Assembly: GCF_958304185.1 (NCBI RefSeq)
Contig: NZ_OY284433.1
Coordinates: 1,612,001 to 1,676,000 of the forward strand
Direction of reading: 5' to 3'
Origin: an uncultured Erythrobacter sp.
GTDB taxonomy: Bacteria; Pseudomonadota; Alphaproteobacteria; Sphingomonadales; Sphingomonadaceae
Length of the DNA stretch: 64,000 nt
A program made the position numbers and the translations under genes. Each line of letters opens with the position of its first letter. The stretch's first letter is position 1. The notes under the pieces are model-generated. The model made no database searches, was not told the origin of the DNA, and was given only the letters and a program-made list of their open reading frames with translations. This document shows positions 1 through 8,964 of the stretch, piece after piece.

Positions 1-128
1 AGCTTAAGCGCTGGCACCGGCAATGGAAGATCAACCTGATCGAGAGCGAGAATCCCGACTGGCATGATCTGGCGGTGGGGTTGGGGTTTCCGCCGGTAGA
101 TCCGAGCGTAACGCCCAATGGATCCTGA
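1..128 (+). CDS. GIY-YIG nuclease family protein, C-terminal end (partial)
   Basis: The reading frame is open from base 3 and stops with TGA at 126-128, so only about 41 C-terminal residues are in the window. The piece reads KRWHRQWK, then LIESENPDWHDL, which resembles the end of small GIY-YIG endonuclease-like proteins, where a K-W-R-R-x-W-K helix is followed by I-x-x-x-N-P-x-W-x-D-L. The catalytic GIY and YIG segments would lie upstream, outside the window. The stop codon falls inside a hairpin shared with the convergent ruvA. Function in the cell is unknown for most members. Confidence 0.6.
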   Translation, partial: LKRWHRQWKINLIESENPDWHDLAVGLGFPPVDPSVTPNGS

Positions 129-142
129 AACGAGTTCAGGAT
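122..142. terminator. Hairpin between convergent GIY-YIG gene and ruvA
   Basis: An 8-bp perfect stem (ATCCTGAA / TTCAGGAT) with a 5-base loop spans the GIY-YIG stop codon. It is followed by GACGG, the same end as the palindromic repeat at 22543-22633, so it may be a half copy of that repeat doing duty as a bidirectional terminator. There is no T-run. Confidence 0.45.
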
Positions 143-163
143 GACGGAGGGAGGTGCCTTCCA

Positions 164-772
164 TCACCCCGCCGCCTTCTTCAGCGCCACGCGGATCAGG
201 TCACCCTCGCTTGCGCCCTCGCCCAGTTCTTCGAGCGCGCGTGCTACGGCCTGCGCGGCCACCGCAGGCTTGAACCCGAGGTTCTCCAGCGCGCTTGCCG
301 CATCCGCGCCCTTGCTGCCTGCGGGAGCCGCCGCCACGCCAGCCGCAAAGCCGCCGCTTCCGCCCGGCATCGCGCCCGCCTTGTCCTTCAGTTCATTGAC
401 GATCCGCCCCGCCAACTTCGGCCCCACGCCCTGCGCGCGGGCGACCATCGCGGCGTCGCCCTTGCCGCAGGCGTCGCGCAGGTCTCCGGTCGCAAGCGCC
501 GAGAGGATCGCCAAAGCCACCTTGCTCCCCACGCCCTGCACGCCTGTGAGCAGCCGGAACCAGTCACGCTCGGCGCTGTCGGCAAAGCCGAGCAGGCGCA
601 TATCGTTCTCGCTCACCTGCAATTGCGTGTGGACGGTGCAGCCCTCCCCCACCTCGCCCAGCGCGGCGAGCGTGCGGCTGGAGCAGTGGACGAGGTAGCC
701 GACCCCACCGACATCGACCACGGCCCAGTCCTCACCGGTCGCATCGAGCCTGCCTGAGAGCTTTGCAATCAT
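164..772 (-). CDS. ruvA: Holliday junction branch migration protein RuvA
   Basis: 202 residues, the usual RuvA length. The start MIAKLSGRL is the canonical RuvA beginning, although the open frame runs further upstream. The N-terminal OB-fold carries VDVGGVGYLV. Two helix-hairpin-helix motifs follow (LLTGVQGVGSKVALAIL and QGVGPKLAGRIVNEL). After a Gly/Ala-rich linker comes domain III (ENLGFKPAVAAQAVARAL), which contacts RuvB. RuvA tetramers bind the four-way junction and load the RuvB motor. Neither ruvB nor ruvC is in the window; they may lie beyond the left edge or elsewhere. The gene is divergent from aroC. Confidence 0.97.
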   Translation of the reverse strand: MIAKLSGRLDATGEDWAVVDVGGVGYLVHCSSRTLAALGEVGEGCTVHTQLQVSENDMRLLGFADSAERDWFRLLTGVQGVGSKVALAILSALATGDLRDACGKGDAAMVARAQGVGPKLAGRIVNELKDKAGAMPGGSGGFAAGVAAAPAGSKGADAASALENLGFKPAVAAQAVARALEELGEGASEGDLIRVALKKAAG

Positions 773-844
773 GGTTTGTTCTTGCCCGACGCGGAGCGCT
801 TTGACCAGCCACCCTCCTGCCTTGTCCGCAGCAGGATGCAAAGC

Positions 845-982
845 GGGTTCGCGCCAAGCGGCCAAGAAGCCAAGAGGGCATCGCTTGGGGCGCAGTCCCA
901 ATTTCTCAAGGCGCCCGATGATGACAGAGCGGCTCGGCCGCAAGCACGAGATCTTCGCTCCTTGGCCGCTTGGCGCGAACCC
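845..982. repeat. Long inverted repeat in the ruvA-aroC intergenic region
   Basis: Bases 845-866 are an exact 22-nt inverted copy of 961-982. With two mismatches the arms extend inward to 31 nt (845-875 and 952-982), leaving about 76 nt between them. The arms contain GCGCCAAGCGGCCAAG. All reading frames through it look like non-coding repeat translation. It sits in the shared upstream region of two divergent housekeeping genes, so it could be a MITE-like element or a stem that affects expression. Nothing else in the window matches it. Confidence 0.6.
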
Positions 983-1033
983 AAAACGCCGAATGCTCGA
1001 CACGAACGGGACTTTCGGTAAAAGCACGGCCCC

Positions 1034-2104
1034 ATGAGCTGGAACACCTTCGGGCGCGTGCTGCGCTTTACCACTTGGGGCGAAAGTCATGGGCCTGCGC
1101 TGGGCGCGGTCGTTGACGGGTGCCCGCCGGGGCTCGCCATCAGCGAGGACTTCATCCAGCCCTTCATGGACGCCCGCAAGCCGGGCACCAGCCGCTTCAC
1201 CACGCAGCGGCGCGAGGATGATCTGGTGCGGATTCTGTCCGGCGTGTTCGAGGGCAAGACCACCGGCACGCCGATCAGCCTGATGATCGAGAACACCGAT
1301 CAGCGGTCGAAGGACTACAGCGAGATCGCCCAAAGCTACCGCCCGGGCCATGCCGATTACGCCTATGACGCGAAATACGGCATCCGTGATTATCGCGGCG
1401 GCGGGCGCTCGTCCGCGCGTGAGACGGCAGCGCGGGTGGCAGCGGGCGCGGTCGCGCGGCTGGTGATCCCAGAGGTCACCATCACCGCCTATGTCTGCGA
1501 GCTGGGAGGCGACCGGATTGACCCGGCGCGGATCGACTATGCCGAAATCGCGAACAACCCGTTCTTCTGCCCAGACCCCGAAGCCGCCAAGCGCTGGGAA
1601 GCCAAGGTCGATGACGCGCGCAAAGCCGGATCATCCCTCGGCGCCATCGTTGAATGCGTCGCTACCGGTGTCCCCGCAGGCTGGGGCGCGCCGATCTATG
1701 CCAAGCTCGACAGCGATCTCGCCGCAGCAATGATGAGCATCAACGCGGTCAAGGGCGTCGAGATCGGCGACGGCTTCGAAGCCGCGCGCCTGTCAGGCGA
1801 ACAGAACGCCGACCGGATGCGGCCCGGCGCGGATGGGTTGCCCGTCTACGCCAGCAACCACGCAGGCGGGACGGCAGGCGGCATCTCGACAGGGCAGCCG
1901 GTGGTGTGCCGCGTGGCATTCAAGCCGACCTCGTCAATCCTCACCCCGGTGGAGTCGATCAACTCTGCCGGCGAGGCGGTGGACGTCGTCACCAAGGGCC
2001 GCCACGATCCGTGTGTGGGCATCCGCGGCACCCCGGTGGTGGAAGCGATGATGGCGCTGGTCCTCGCCGATCACAAGCTGCTGCACCGCGCTCAGGTGGG
2101 GTAA
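1034..2104 (+). CDS. aroC: Chorismate synthase
   Basis: 356 residues, normal for the bacterial monofunctional enzyme. It converts 5-enolpyruvylshikimate-3-phosphate to chorismate using reduced FMN, the last step of the shikimate pathway. Visible signatures are TWGESHG near the N-terminus, [10 protein letters not shown], the [15 protein letters not shown] segment that lines the FMN/substrate site, and KPTSSILTP toward the C-terminus. The start [20 protein letters not shown] is the family N-terminus. No strong Shine-Dalgarno is visible (GGTA at about -16). The gene stands alone on the plus strand, followed by a GC-rich palindrome. Confidence 0.98.
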   Translation: MSWNTFGRVLRFTTWGESHGPALGAVVDGCPPGLAISEDFIQPFMDARKPGTSRFTTQRREDDLVRILSGVFEGKTTGTPISLMIENTDQRSKDYSEIAQSYRPGHADYAYDAKYGIRDYRGGGRSSARETAARVAAGAVARLVIPEVTITAYVCELGGDRIDPARIDYAEIANNPFFCPDPEAAKRWEAKVDDARKAGSSLGAIVECVATGVPAGWGAPIYAKLDSDLAAAMMSINAVKGVEIGDGFEAARLSGEQNADRMRPGADGLPVYASNHAGGTAGGISTGQPVVCRVAFKPTSSILTPVESINSAGEAVDVVTKGRHDPCVGIRGTPVVEAMMALVLADHKLLHRAQVG

Positions 2105-2125
2105 GCGGTAGCGCCACTTCCCCCG

Positions 2126-2210
2126 CCCCGGGCTTGACCCGGGGCCCCGCTCCAGACTTCGGCTCGCCTGTCATACGGCAAAACAGCTGGGCCCCGGGTC
2201 AAGCCCGGGG
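2126..2210. repeat. GC-rich palindromic repeat, family A
   Basis: Perfect 22-nt inverted arms at 2126-2147 and 2189-2210 (core CCCGGGCTTGACCCGGG) are separated by 41 nt. A second, less perfect copy of the same sequence lies at 48565-48649. The position just after aroC suggests it may also act as a terminator. This is a REP-like intergenic palindrome and has no reading frame of interest. Confidence 0.8.
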
Positions 2211-2256
2211 TGGGGAGCCGTCGTTTCGCCAAATCCGATTGGTTCCCGCCCCCACG

Positions 2257-2293
2257 ATTGAGAAAAGCGATTTGTGCAATCGCAACAATCCAC
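2257..2293 (+). promoter_or_regulatory. Possible OxyR-type operator upstream of ahpC
   Basis: Four 4-base blocks spaced by exactly 7 bases read ATTG-N7-CGAT-N7-ATCG-N7-CCAC. The OxyR consensus is ATAG-N7-CTAT-N7-ATAG-N7-CTAT. Three of the blocks match at 3 of 4 positions and the last at 2 of 4. The site ends 82 bp before the ahpC start, a usual place for activation. No oxyR gene is in the window, so assignment to OxyR is an inference from the spacing and the target gene. Confidence 0.35.
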
Positions 2294-2375
2294 TTTTGTG
2301 CAGCGCAATAATCCCTATTTGGGCAGCATCAGTTTCAACCCCTACCTCTCAACCCCATCAAAAGGACAAACTCCC

Positions 2376-2942
2376 ATGGGTATCATCGGTTCGACCCTTC
2401 AGCCGTTCAAGGCGACCGCATTCCAGGCCGGCAAGGACTTCTTCGACGTCACCGACGCCGATCTCGCCGGCAAGTGGTCGGTGTTCTTCTTCTACCCGGC
2501 CGATTGGACATTCGTCTGCCCGACCGAGCTGGAAGACATGGGCGAAAAGTACGGCCAGCTTCAGGCGATGGGCGTTGAAGTCTATGCCGTCAGCACCGAC
2601 ACGCATTTCAGCCACAAGGCCTGGCACGATTTCTCGGACAAGATCAGCAAGCTGACCTTCCCGTTCCTCGGCGACCAGAACCACGTGCTGTCGAACAACT
2701 TCGGCGTGCTGCGTGAAGGCGTTGGCCTTGCTGATCGTGCGACCTTCGTGGTCGATCCGGACGGCGTGATCCAGATCATGGAAATCACCTGCGAAGGCGT
2801 CGGCCGCAATGCCAACGAACTGACCCGCAAGATCAAGGCCGCCCAGTACGTGCGCGCCAATCCCGGTCAGGTCTGCCCGGCAGCTTGGGAAGAAGGCGGC
2901 GACACGCTGGCCCCCTCGCTCGACCTCGTCGGCAAGATCTAA
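2376..2942 (+). CDS. ahpC: Alkyl hydroperoxide reductase, peroxiredoxin subunit AhpC
   Basis: 188 residues, typical 2-Cys peroxiredoxin length. It reduces H2O2, organic peroxides and peroxynitrite in the cytoplasm and is recycled by AhpF. The peroxidatic cysteine is C48 in [13 protein letters not shown], and the resolving cysteine is C167 in [10 protein letters not shown] near the C-terminus. The open frame starts earlier (2274), but [11 protein letters not shown] is the family start and has AAAGGA ten bases upstream. ahpF follows after 214 bp containing two hairpins, which could lower ahpF relative to ahpC expression. katG lies just downstream of ahpF. Confidence 0.97.
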   Translation: MGIIGSTLQPFKATAFQAGKDFFDVTDADLAGKWSVFFFYPADWTFVCPTELEDMGEKYGQLQAMGVEVYAVSTDTHFSHKAWHDFSDKISKLTFPFLGDQNHVLSNNFGVLREGVGLADRATFVVDPDGVIQIMEITCEGVGRNANELTRKIKAAQYVRANPGQVCPAAWEEGGDTLAPSLDLVGKI

Positions 2943-2955
2943 GCCTACCCTTTCG

Positions 2956-2998
2956 GTCAGCGCGGGGCTTCCCCCCTCCCCCACGCCTTCGCGCTGAC
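2956..2998 (+). terminator. Hairpin after ahpC
   Basis: A 9-bp perfect stem (GTCAGCGCG / CGCGCTGAC) with a C-rich loop starts 13 bases past the ahpC stop. It has no T-run, so it is more likely a partial terminator or mRNA-stabilising hairpin between ahpC and ahpF. Confidence 0.45.
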
Positions 2999-3038
2999 TG
3001 ACAAATCCCGAGCGGCTTGATGCCCTCGGGTCGTGACC

Positions 3039-3094
3039 GGGACCGGATGTACCCGCCCCTTCCCCCTTACTGGGGCAGGCGATCATCCGGTCCC
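3039..3094. repeat. Inverted repeat in the ahpC-ahpF spacer
   Basis: An 11-bp perfect inverted repeat (GGGACCGGATG at 3039-3049, CATCCGGTCCC at 3084-3094) encloses 34 bases. It lies 62 bp before the ahpF start and could act as a second attenuating hairpin. Confidence 0.4.
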
Positions 3095-3156
3095 GCGTTA
3101 CCTGAACACAGATCACACCATTTCTCGCGCGATCATCCGCGCCCGGAGGAAACACC

Positions 3157-4746
3157 ATGCTCGACGCCGCCATGCAGGCCCAGCTCAAGACTTATCTCGG
3201 CAATCTTCGCGAGGGCATCGAACTGGTCGCCTCGCTCGATGACAGCGAGAAGTCGCGCCAGACGCGCCAGCTGATCGAGCAGATCGCCGCGCAGCACGAT
3301 CTCGTCACCGCGCGGTTCGACGGCACCGATGATCGCAAGCCGAGCTTCGTGATCCGCCGCGCGAGCGACGCGGAAAAGTGGGTGCGGTTTGCCGGCCTGC
3401 CGATGGGCCATGAGTTCACCAGCCTCGTGCTCGCCTTGCTGTGGGCCGGCGGCCACCCGCCCAAAGTTGACGCCGACCTGATCGAGCAGGTCCGCGCGCT
3501 GGAAGGCGATTATCACTTCGAGATGTTCTTCTCGCTGAGCTGCCACAACTGCCCCGACGTGGTGCAGGCGCTCACGCTGATGGCGCTCGAGAACCCGCGC
3601 ATCACCGCGACCCTCATCGAGGGCGGCACCTTCCAGCAGGAAGTCGAAGCGCGCGACATCATGGCCGTGCCGGCGACCTTCCTGAACGGTCAGCCGTTCT
3701 ACAACGGCAAGATGGAGCTGGCCGAAATCCTGTCGAAGCTCGACGTCAATGCGGATGCCAAGCAGGCCGAGAAGCTGGCCGCCAAGGCACCCTTCGAGGT
3801 GCTGGTGGTCGGCGGCGGCCCCGCCGGTGCGGCTGCGGCGGTCTACACCGCGCGCAAGGGCTTCAGCACCGGGATCGCGGCGGAACGCTTCGGCGGACAG
3901 CTGATGGACACGCTCGGGATCGAGAACCTCCCCGGCACGTCCTACACCGAAGGGCCGAAGCTGACCGACAGCCTCAAGAAGCACGTCGGCGAATATGAAA
4001 TCGACCTGATGGACTTGGCCCGCGCGGTGGAGCTGCGCGCGGCCAAGGACGTGGGCGGCTATCACGAGGTGGTGATGGCCAACGGCGCGTCCCTGCGCGC
4101 TCGCTCGCTGATCCTCTCGACCGGCGCGCGCTGGCGCAACCTCGGCGTGCCGGGTGAGGCGGAATATCGCAACAAGGGCGTGGCCTATTGCCCGCACTGC
4201 GATGGCCCGCTGTTCAAGGGCAAGCGCATCGCGGTGATCGGCGGCGGCAACTCCGGCGTCGAAGCGGCGATCGACTTGGCCGGGATCGTCGGCCACGTGA
4301 CGCTGATCGAATTCGACGTGAAACTGCGCGCCGACGAAGTGCTTCAGCGCAAGCTGCGCTCGATGCCGAATGTCGAGATCATCACCAATGGCCAGACCAC
4401 CGAAGTGCTGGGCGATGGCACGCGCGTGAACGGGCTGGTGGTGAAGAACCGCGCCAATGGCGAGGAACGCCGCATCACGCTGGAAGGCGTGTTCGTGCAG
4501 ATCGGCCTCGTGCCGAACACCGAATGGCTGCGCGAAACCGGCCTTGAACTGTCGAAGCACGGCGAGATCGTGATCGACGATCACGGCGCAACCAACATCC
4601 CCGGCATCTACGCCGCGGGCGATTGCACCACCGTGCCGCACAAGCAGATCGTGGTGGCGATGGGCGAAGGCGCGAAGGCAGGCCTTGGCGCATTCGACTT
4701 CCTGATCCGGAACGAGCCGGTGGAAGAGGTCGCGCAGGCGGCGTAA
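3157..4746 (+). CDS. ahpF: Alkyl hydroperoxide reductase subunit F (NADH/NADPH-dependent flavoprotein)
   Basis: 529 residues, close to the usual 520-530. It passes electrons from NAD(P)H through FAD and two disulfide centres to AhpC. Residues 1-200 form the tandem thioredoxin-like N-terminal domain with C129-H-N-C132. The FAD Rossmann motif GGGPAG lies near 218, the thioredoxin-reductase active site C345-P-H-C348 follows, the NAD(P)H motif GGGNSG lies near 362, and the second FAD motif is [14 protein letters not shown] sits 7 bases before the chosen ATG; an in-frame Met at position 6 is a weaker alternative. It is paired with ahpC just upstream. Confidence 0.97.
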   Translation: MLDAAMQAQLKTYLGNLREGIELVASLDDSEKSRQTRQLIEQIAAQHDLVTARFDGTDDRKPSFVIRRASDAEKWVRFAGLPMGHEFTSLVLALLWAGGHPPKVDADLIEQVRALEGDYHFEMFFSLSCHNCPDVVQALTLMALENPRITATLIEGGTFQQEVEARDIMAVPATFLNGQPFYNGKMELAEILSKLDVNADAKQAEKLAAKAPFEVLVVGGGPAGAAAAVYTARKGFSTGIAAERFGGQLMDTLGIENLPGTSYTEGPKLTDSLKKHVGEYEIDLMDLARAVELRAAKDVGGYHEVVMANGASLRARSLILSTGARWRNLGVPGEAEYRNKGVAYCPHCDGPLFKGKRIAVIGGGNSGVEAAIDLAGIVGHVTLIEFDVKLRADEVLQRKLRSMPNVEIITNGQTTEVLGDGTRVNGLVVKNRANGEERRITLEGVFVQIGLVPNTEWLRETGLELSKHGEIVIDDHGATNIPGIYAAGDCTTVPHKQIVVAMGEGAKAGLGAFDFLIRNEPVEEVAQAA

Positions 4747-4769
4747 CAGCGTTCAAAATTGTCTCAATA

Positions 4770-4805
4770 AGAGGGGCAGGTTCTCACGTGGGAACCTGCC
4801 CCTCT
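4770..4805 (+). terminator. Strong hairpin terminator after ahpF
   Basis: A 14-bp perfect stem (4770-4783 with 4792-4805, AGAGGGGCAGGTTC) encloses an 8-base loop, 23 bases after the ahpF stop. The downstream bases are CGTCATT, with no long T-run. Confidence 0.65.
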
Positions 4806-4905
4806 CGTCATTGCGAGCGCAGCGAAGCAATCCATGATCCGCCGCCGCACCAATTGCGACAGTCTGTTCATGGATTGCCGCGCCGTTTTGCGGCTCGCAA
4901 TGACG
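4806..4905. repeat. Palindromic repeat with CGTCATTGCGAGC ends
   Basis: The outer arms CGTCATTGCGAGC (4806-4818) and GCTCGCAATGACG (4893-4905) are exact inverted copies, and inner arms CAATCCATGA and TCATGGATTG add a second pairing. The whole element could fold into one long interrupted hairpin. It sits between ahpF and katG. Its CGTCA/TGACG ends are shared with other palindromes in this window. Confidence 0.75.
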
Positions 4906-5035
4906 AGGGCCACTAATCGCCTCACTCAATCAAAAACCGCGTATTAATCGATTGGACGCGCCATCCTGAAAGCGTAATCTTCTCTCCATAGACCCCCGCA
5001 AGGGACGAGTCTGGGATTTGAGAGGAGAGACGATC

Positions 5036-7252
5036 ATGGATGCAAAAACCGGAGATATCAGCGGCGGTTGCCCCTTCCACGGCAGCATGGACACGCGCAA
5101 TCTGCTGGGCCGCACCAACCGCGATTGGTGGCCGCAGGCGATGCAGCTCGATATCCTGACCGAACAGGGCAAGAGCGCCAATCCCTATGGCGAGGATTTC
5201 GACTACGCCGAGGCGTTCAACGCGCTCGATTACAATGCCCTCAAGGCCGATCTCACCGCGCTGATGACCGACAGCCAGCCGTGGTGGCCGGCGGATTACG
5301 GCCACTACGGACCGTTCTTTATCCGCATGGCCTGGCACGCAGCGGGCACCTATCGCACCGGTGACGGGCGCGGCGGTGCAGGCTCCGGTCAGCAGCGCTT
5401 TGCTCCGCTCAATTCCTGGCCCGACAATGGCAACCTCGACAAGGCGCGCCGCCTGCTGTGGCCGATCAAGCAGAAATACGGGAAGAACATCAGCTGGGCT
5501 GACCTGTTCATCCTCACCGGCAATGTCGCCATCGAGAGCATGGGCGGCCCGGTGTTCGGCTTCGGCGGCGGACGTGCCGACGTGTTCGAGCCTGAGAGCG
5601 TCTACTGGGGCACCGAAGAACAGTGGGTCAATGAAGGCGTTGCCACCCGCATCAACGCGCAGGAAGGCAAGGCGCTCGAAAACCCGCTCGCCGCGATCCA
5701 GATGGGCCTGATCTACGTCAACCCCGAAGGGCCGCAGGGCAATCCGCATGACCCCGAAGGCATGGCCCGCGATATGCGCGAAACCTTCGCCCGCATGGCA
5801 ATGAACGACGAGGAAACCGTGGCGCTTACCGCTGGCGGTCACGCCTTCGGCAAAGCCCACGGCGCAGAACCGTCCGATACCTTCGGCGGGGCGCCGGAAA
5901 GCGAAGACCTGCACCTGATGGGCTTCGGCTGGCTCAACGACGCGGACGACATCGCCCGTGGCAACATCACCACCTCGGGCATTGAAGGCAGCTGGTCGAA
6001 CAACCCGACGGCGTGGAGCCACGATTACTTCCGCCTGCTGTTCAAGTATGACTTTGAGCTGGTGAAGTCGCCCGCCGGTGCCAACCAGTGGACGCCGATC
6101 AACCCCGATCCGGAAGATCTCGCCCCCGACGCGCGCGACCCCAACAAGCGCGTGCCGACGATGATGACCTCAGCGGACATGGCGCTAAAGAACGATCCGG
6201 AATATCGCAAGATTTCCGAGCGTTTTCTTGCGCACCCGGAACAGCTGGATGATGCCTTCGCGCGCGCTTGGTTCAAGCTGTGCCACCGCGATATGGGGCC
6301 CAAAGTGCGTTACCTCGGCCCGGAAGTACCGCAAGAAACGCTGATCTGGATGGACCCGGTTCCGGCCGGGACCACTCCGTCGGAGGCCGAAGTGGCGCGC
6401 TTCAAGGAAGCGATCCTCAGCAGCGGCCTCAGCGTGCGCGAGCTCGTCAAGGCGGCATGGGCCTCGGCCTCGACCTACCGCAATTCGGACCACCGCGGCG
6501 GTGCCAACGGCGCGCGCGTGCGGCTGGAACCGCAGCGCAACTGGGCGGTCAACGATCCGGCGGAGCTCGCCAAGGTGCTCGACACCATCGACGCACATCG
6601 CGGACAGCTGAGCATGGCCGACGCGATCGTGCTGGCAGGCTCGGCAGCGGTCGAGAAGGCGGCGCGCGATGCCGGGCATGATGTGACCGTGCCGTTCATG
6701 GGCGGGCGCGGCGATGCCACGGAGGAGCACACCGATGCGGCCAGCTTTGAGCCGATGGAGCCGTTTGCCGATGGCTTCCGCAACTACCTCAAGACCAAGG
6801 CGCAGGTCCGCACCGAGGAAATGTTGATCGACCGGGCGCATCTGATGGGCCTGTCGATCCCCGAACTGACCGTGCTGGTCGGCGGGATGCGGGCGCTGGG
6901 CGCGGTGAGCGATCATGCCCACCACGGCCACCGCATCGGCGTGCTGACCGAAACCCCGGGCAAGCTCACGCCCGACTTCTTCCGCAACCTGCTCGACATG
7001 GGGACCAAGTGGTCGCCGGTCGATGAATCCGGTGACGAGGAATATGTCGGCGTCGACCGTGCAACGGGGCAGGAGAAGTGGCGCGCGACCCGCACCGATC
7101 TCGTCTTCGGCTCAAACTCGATGCTGCGTGCGCAGGCCGAGGTCTATGCCGAGAGCGGGAACGAGGGCAAGTTCGTGTGCGACTTCATCTCGGCCTGGAA
7201 CAAAGTGATGAACGCGGACCGCTTCGACGTGAGCTACGCCAAGTATCACTGA
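5036..7252 (+). CDS. katG: Catalase-peroxidase KatG
   Basis: 738 residues, full length, with two homologous haem-peroxidase-type halves, only the first of which binds haem. The distal site is R97, W100 and H101 ([10 protein letters not shown]). Y227 ([10 protein letters not shown]) and M254 (FARMAMND) would complete the Trp-Tyr-Met crosslink required for catalase activity. The proximal haem ligand is H269 in [10 protein letters not shown]. The open frame begins at 5018, but MDAKTGD at 5036 has GAGGAGAG 6-13 bases upstream and fits the family N-terminus. With ahpCF it forms a peroxide-detoxification cluster. A rho-independent terminator follows. Confidence 0.98.
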   Translation: MDAKTGDISGGCPFHGSMDTRNLLGRTNRDWWPQAMQLDILTEQGKSANPYGEDFDYAEAFNALDYNALKADLTALMTDSQPWWPADYGHYGPFFIRMAWHAAGTYRTGDGRGGAGSGQQRFAPLNSWPDNGNLDKARRLLWPIKQKYGKNISWADLFILTGNVAIESMGGPVFGFGGGRADVFEPESVYWGTEEQWVNEGVATRINAQEGKALENPLAAIQMGLIYVNPEGPQGNPHDPEGMARDMRETFARMAMNDEETVALTAGGHAFGKAHGAEPSDTFGGAPESEDLHLMGFGWLNDADDIARGNITTSGIEGSWSNNPTAWSHDYFRLLFKYDFELVKSPAGANQWTPINPDPEDLAPDARDPNKRVPTMMTSADMALKNDPEYRKISERFLAHPEQLDDAFARAWFKLCHRDMGPKVRYLGPEVPQETLIWMDPVPAGTTPSEAEVARFKEAILSSGLSVRELVKAAWASASTYRNSDHRGGANGARVRLEPQRNWAVNDPAELAKVLDTIDAHRGQLSMADAIVLAGSAAVEKAARDAGHDVTVPFMGGRGDATEEHTDAASFEPMEPFADGFRNYLKTKAQVRTEEMLIDRAHLMGLSIPELTVLVGGMRALGAVSDHAHHGHRIGVLTETPGKLTPDFFRNLLDMGTKWSPVDESGDEEYVGVDRATGQEKWRATRTDLVFGSNSMLRAQAEVYAESGNEGKFVCDFISAWNKVMNADRFDVSYAKYH

Positions 7253-7272
7253 GCAAGCTGACCCATGACAAG

Positions 7273-7304
7273 AAGGCCTCCGGTAGCAATGCCGGGGGCC
7301 TTTT
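7273..7304 (+). terminator. Rho-independent terminator of katG
   Basis: An 11-bp stem (AAGGCCTCCGG / CCGGGGGCCTT, one G-U pair) with an 8-base loop is followed by TTTTGTGTT. It starts 20 bases after the katG stop. Confidence 0.8.
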
Positions 7305-7335
7305 GTGTTATACGGCCGCAAAACAGGACACCCCC

Positions 7336-7956
7336 ATGACTGGCGAACGCGAGCGCCACTGGCGCACCGTCTACACTGACAAGCAACCCGATGCCGTCAG
7401 CTGGTATCAGCCCACGCCCGAACAATCGCTGCTGGCGCTGGATCGCTTTGGGGCCAGACCGGGACAGTCGCTGATCGACATCGGCGGCGGCGCCTCCACG
7501 CTGGTCGATGCCTTGCTGGCACGCGGGTGGGGCGATGTGACCGTTCTGGATATTGCAGCACCGGCGCTGGCCGCAGCACAAGCGCGGCTGGGTGCGGCCA
7601 GCGCGAATGTTGCATGGGAGGTCGCCGATATCACCGACTGGCAGCCGCCCCGGCGGTATGGTGTGTGGCACGACCGTGCGGTGTTCCACTTCCTCACCAC
7701 GCCTGAACAGCGCGCCGCCTATGTCCGGGCGCTAGGCGAAGGGCTGGCGGCGGATGGACTGGTGATCATCGCCACCTTTGCGCTCGACGGGCCGGAGAAA
7801 TGCAGCGGGCTGGCGGTGGAACGCTATGACGCAGACAGGCTGGCCGCGACGCTGGGGCCGGGCTTCACCCTGGCGGCGGACTGGCGCGACGAACACATCA
7901 CCCCGTGGGGGGCACGCCAAGCGTTCACGTGGTGTGTGTTCAGGCGCACGGACTGA
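7336..7956 (+). CDS. Class I SAM-dependent methyltransferase
   Basis: 206 residues. The SAM-binding motif I is LIDIGGGAST, followed by an acidic loop end (VTVLDIAAPAL), motif II-like VADITDWQPPRRYGVWHDRAVFHFL and a strand near LVIIATFA. The N-terminus (HWRTVYTDKQPDAVSWYQ) is shared with a small family of bacterial methyltransferases of unknown substrate. The start at 7336 is the first Met after the katG terminator; the open frame upstream is the overlap with katG. It could act on a small molecule, but the sequence gives no substrate. It is the last gene before the convergent LytTR regulator. Confidence 0.8.
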   Translation: MTGERERHWRTVYTDKQPDAVSWYQPTPEQSLLALDRFGARPGQSLIDIGGGASTLVDALLARGWGDVTVLDIAAPALAAAQARLGAASANVAWEVADITDWQPPRRYGVWHDRAVFHFLTTPEQRAAYVRALGEGLAADGLVIIATFALDGPEKCSGLAVERYDADRLAATLGPGFTLAADWRDEHITPWGARQAFTWCVFRRTD

Positions 7957-7959
7957 CCG

Positions 7960-8799
7960 TCAGATCCAGCGCGCGTCCCGCAGGGCGGTGACATTGGCGC
8001 GGGCGACCGGGGCTTCCAGCCCGCGCGGCAGTTTCAGGCGGATGTTGCGCCCGTCGCGCACCACCTCTTCAACCGCCTCGCGCGCCACCCACCAGCTGCG
8101 GTGCACTTGCATCCCCTGAAGGTCGCCCAGCAAGGCAATCCCGTCACGCAGCCGCATCAGCACCAGCGCCGATCCCAGCATTGTGTGCACACGCAGGTAG
8201 TGATCTTCCATCTCCAGCGCGATGATGGCGCTGCCGAGTTCGGCGGGGAGCTGGTCGAGCAGGGGGTTGGGGGACGGTGGGGCTGGTGGCGCTGGCACAG
8301 GCCCGGAGGCGCTTTCCGGAACAAAAGGCGCGGTGGGCGCAGCCGCCGGCCCAGCAACAGGCATCACCGCGCGCGCGCCGCCCTGCACCACATTGAACAG
8401 CAGCGTCACCGCGCCGCCGATCACCAGCACCGAGAAATAGGTGCCCATCGCAATCTCGAGACCGGGCCACCGCAGACTGCCCAAGGGAACCGTGTTGATC
8501 GCCACAACCGCCACTGTCATCGGCACTGTCCCCACCAGCACCGCCGCCGTCAGCACGCCCCAGCGCGGCAGGTCCAGCGCACGCTCGCCCCACGCCGCCA
8601 CGCTCTGCATCGGGCGGTAGCAGGCATAGCCGAGCCACGCGAAGCCGATCCATGTGACGAACCGCTCAGGCAGCGGCGCGGCGATGCTGCCGAACGGGCC
8701 GATCACCGCCAGGAACACCCCAATGGCGGTCATCACCGCCAGATCAATGATGATGCGGCGGGCAAGTGCGTGACGTTGCGAGGCCGGTTGGCGGGTCAT
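7960..8799 (-). CDS. Membrane-anchored LytTR-family transcriptional regulator
   Basis: 279 residues. Four hydrophobic segments occupy roughly 15-145 (including IIIDLAVMTAIGVFLAVIG, VLTAAVLVGTVPMTVAVVAI and YFSVLVIGGAVTLLFNVV). A Pro/Ala linker (about 148-182) follows, then a C-terminal LytTR DNA-binding domain with ALEMEDHYLRVHT, the HRSWWVARE segment and a closing VARANVTALRDAR. LytTR domains usually bind short direct repeats near promoters. It has no receiver domain, so the signal is presumably sensed in the membrane part. It is divergent from the DUF2306 protein, and such pairs recur in sphingomonads, suggesting it controls that gene. Confidence 0.85.
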   Translation of the reverse strand: MTRQPASQRHALARRIIIDLAVMTAIGVFLAVIGPFGSIAAPLPERFVTWIGFAWLGYACYRPMQSVAAWGERALDLPRWGVLTAAVLVGTVPMTVAVVAINTVPLGSLRWPGLEIAMGTYFSVLVIGGAVTLLFNVVQGGARAVMPVAGPAAAPTAPFVPESASGPVPAPPAPPSPNPLLDQLPAELGSAIIALEMEDHYLRVHTMLGSALVLMRLRDGIALLGDLQGMQVHRSWWVAREAVEEVVRDGRNIRLKLPRGLEAPVARANVTALRDARWI

Positions 8800-8964
8800 G
8801 GCCCTCTACCTGACTGCCCATTCGCGCTTCGTAAAGTGGCAAAGCACCGGCTTCCCGGCCATTTCGCGCAAAGCCCGCCCCATTGCCGCAAGGGCGGTTG
8901 CCCGCGAACGGCCCGGCGGCATCCTGACCTCAGCAACCAACTTGAGCCCTTCAGGAGACCCGCC

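Noticed and set aside
770-1074. Several overlapping frames of 80-100 codons between ruvA and aroC
   Set aside because: They translate the inverted repeat in different frames and overlap both real genes.
3133-4641. 502-codon minus-strand frame opposite ahpF
   Set aside because: Shadow of ahpF; no ribosome-binding site or recognisable domain.
4929-4965. OxyR-type site upstream of katG
   Set aside because: At 7-base spacing only one block (ATTG) fits the consensus well; the others match at 1-2 of 4 positions, which is background.
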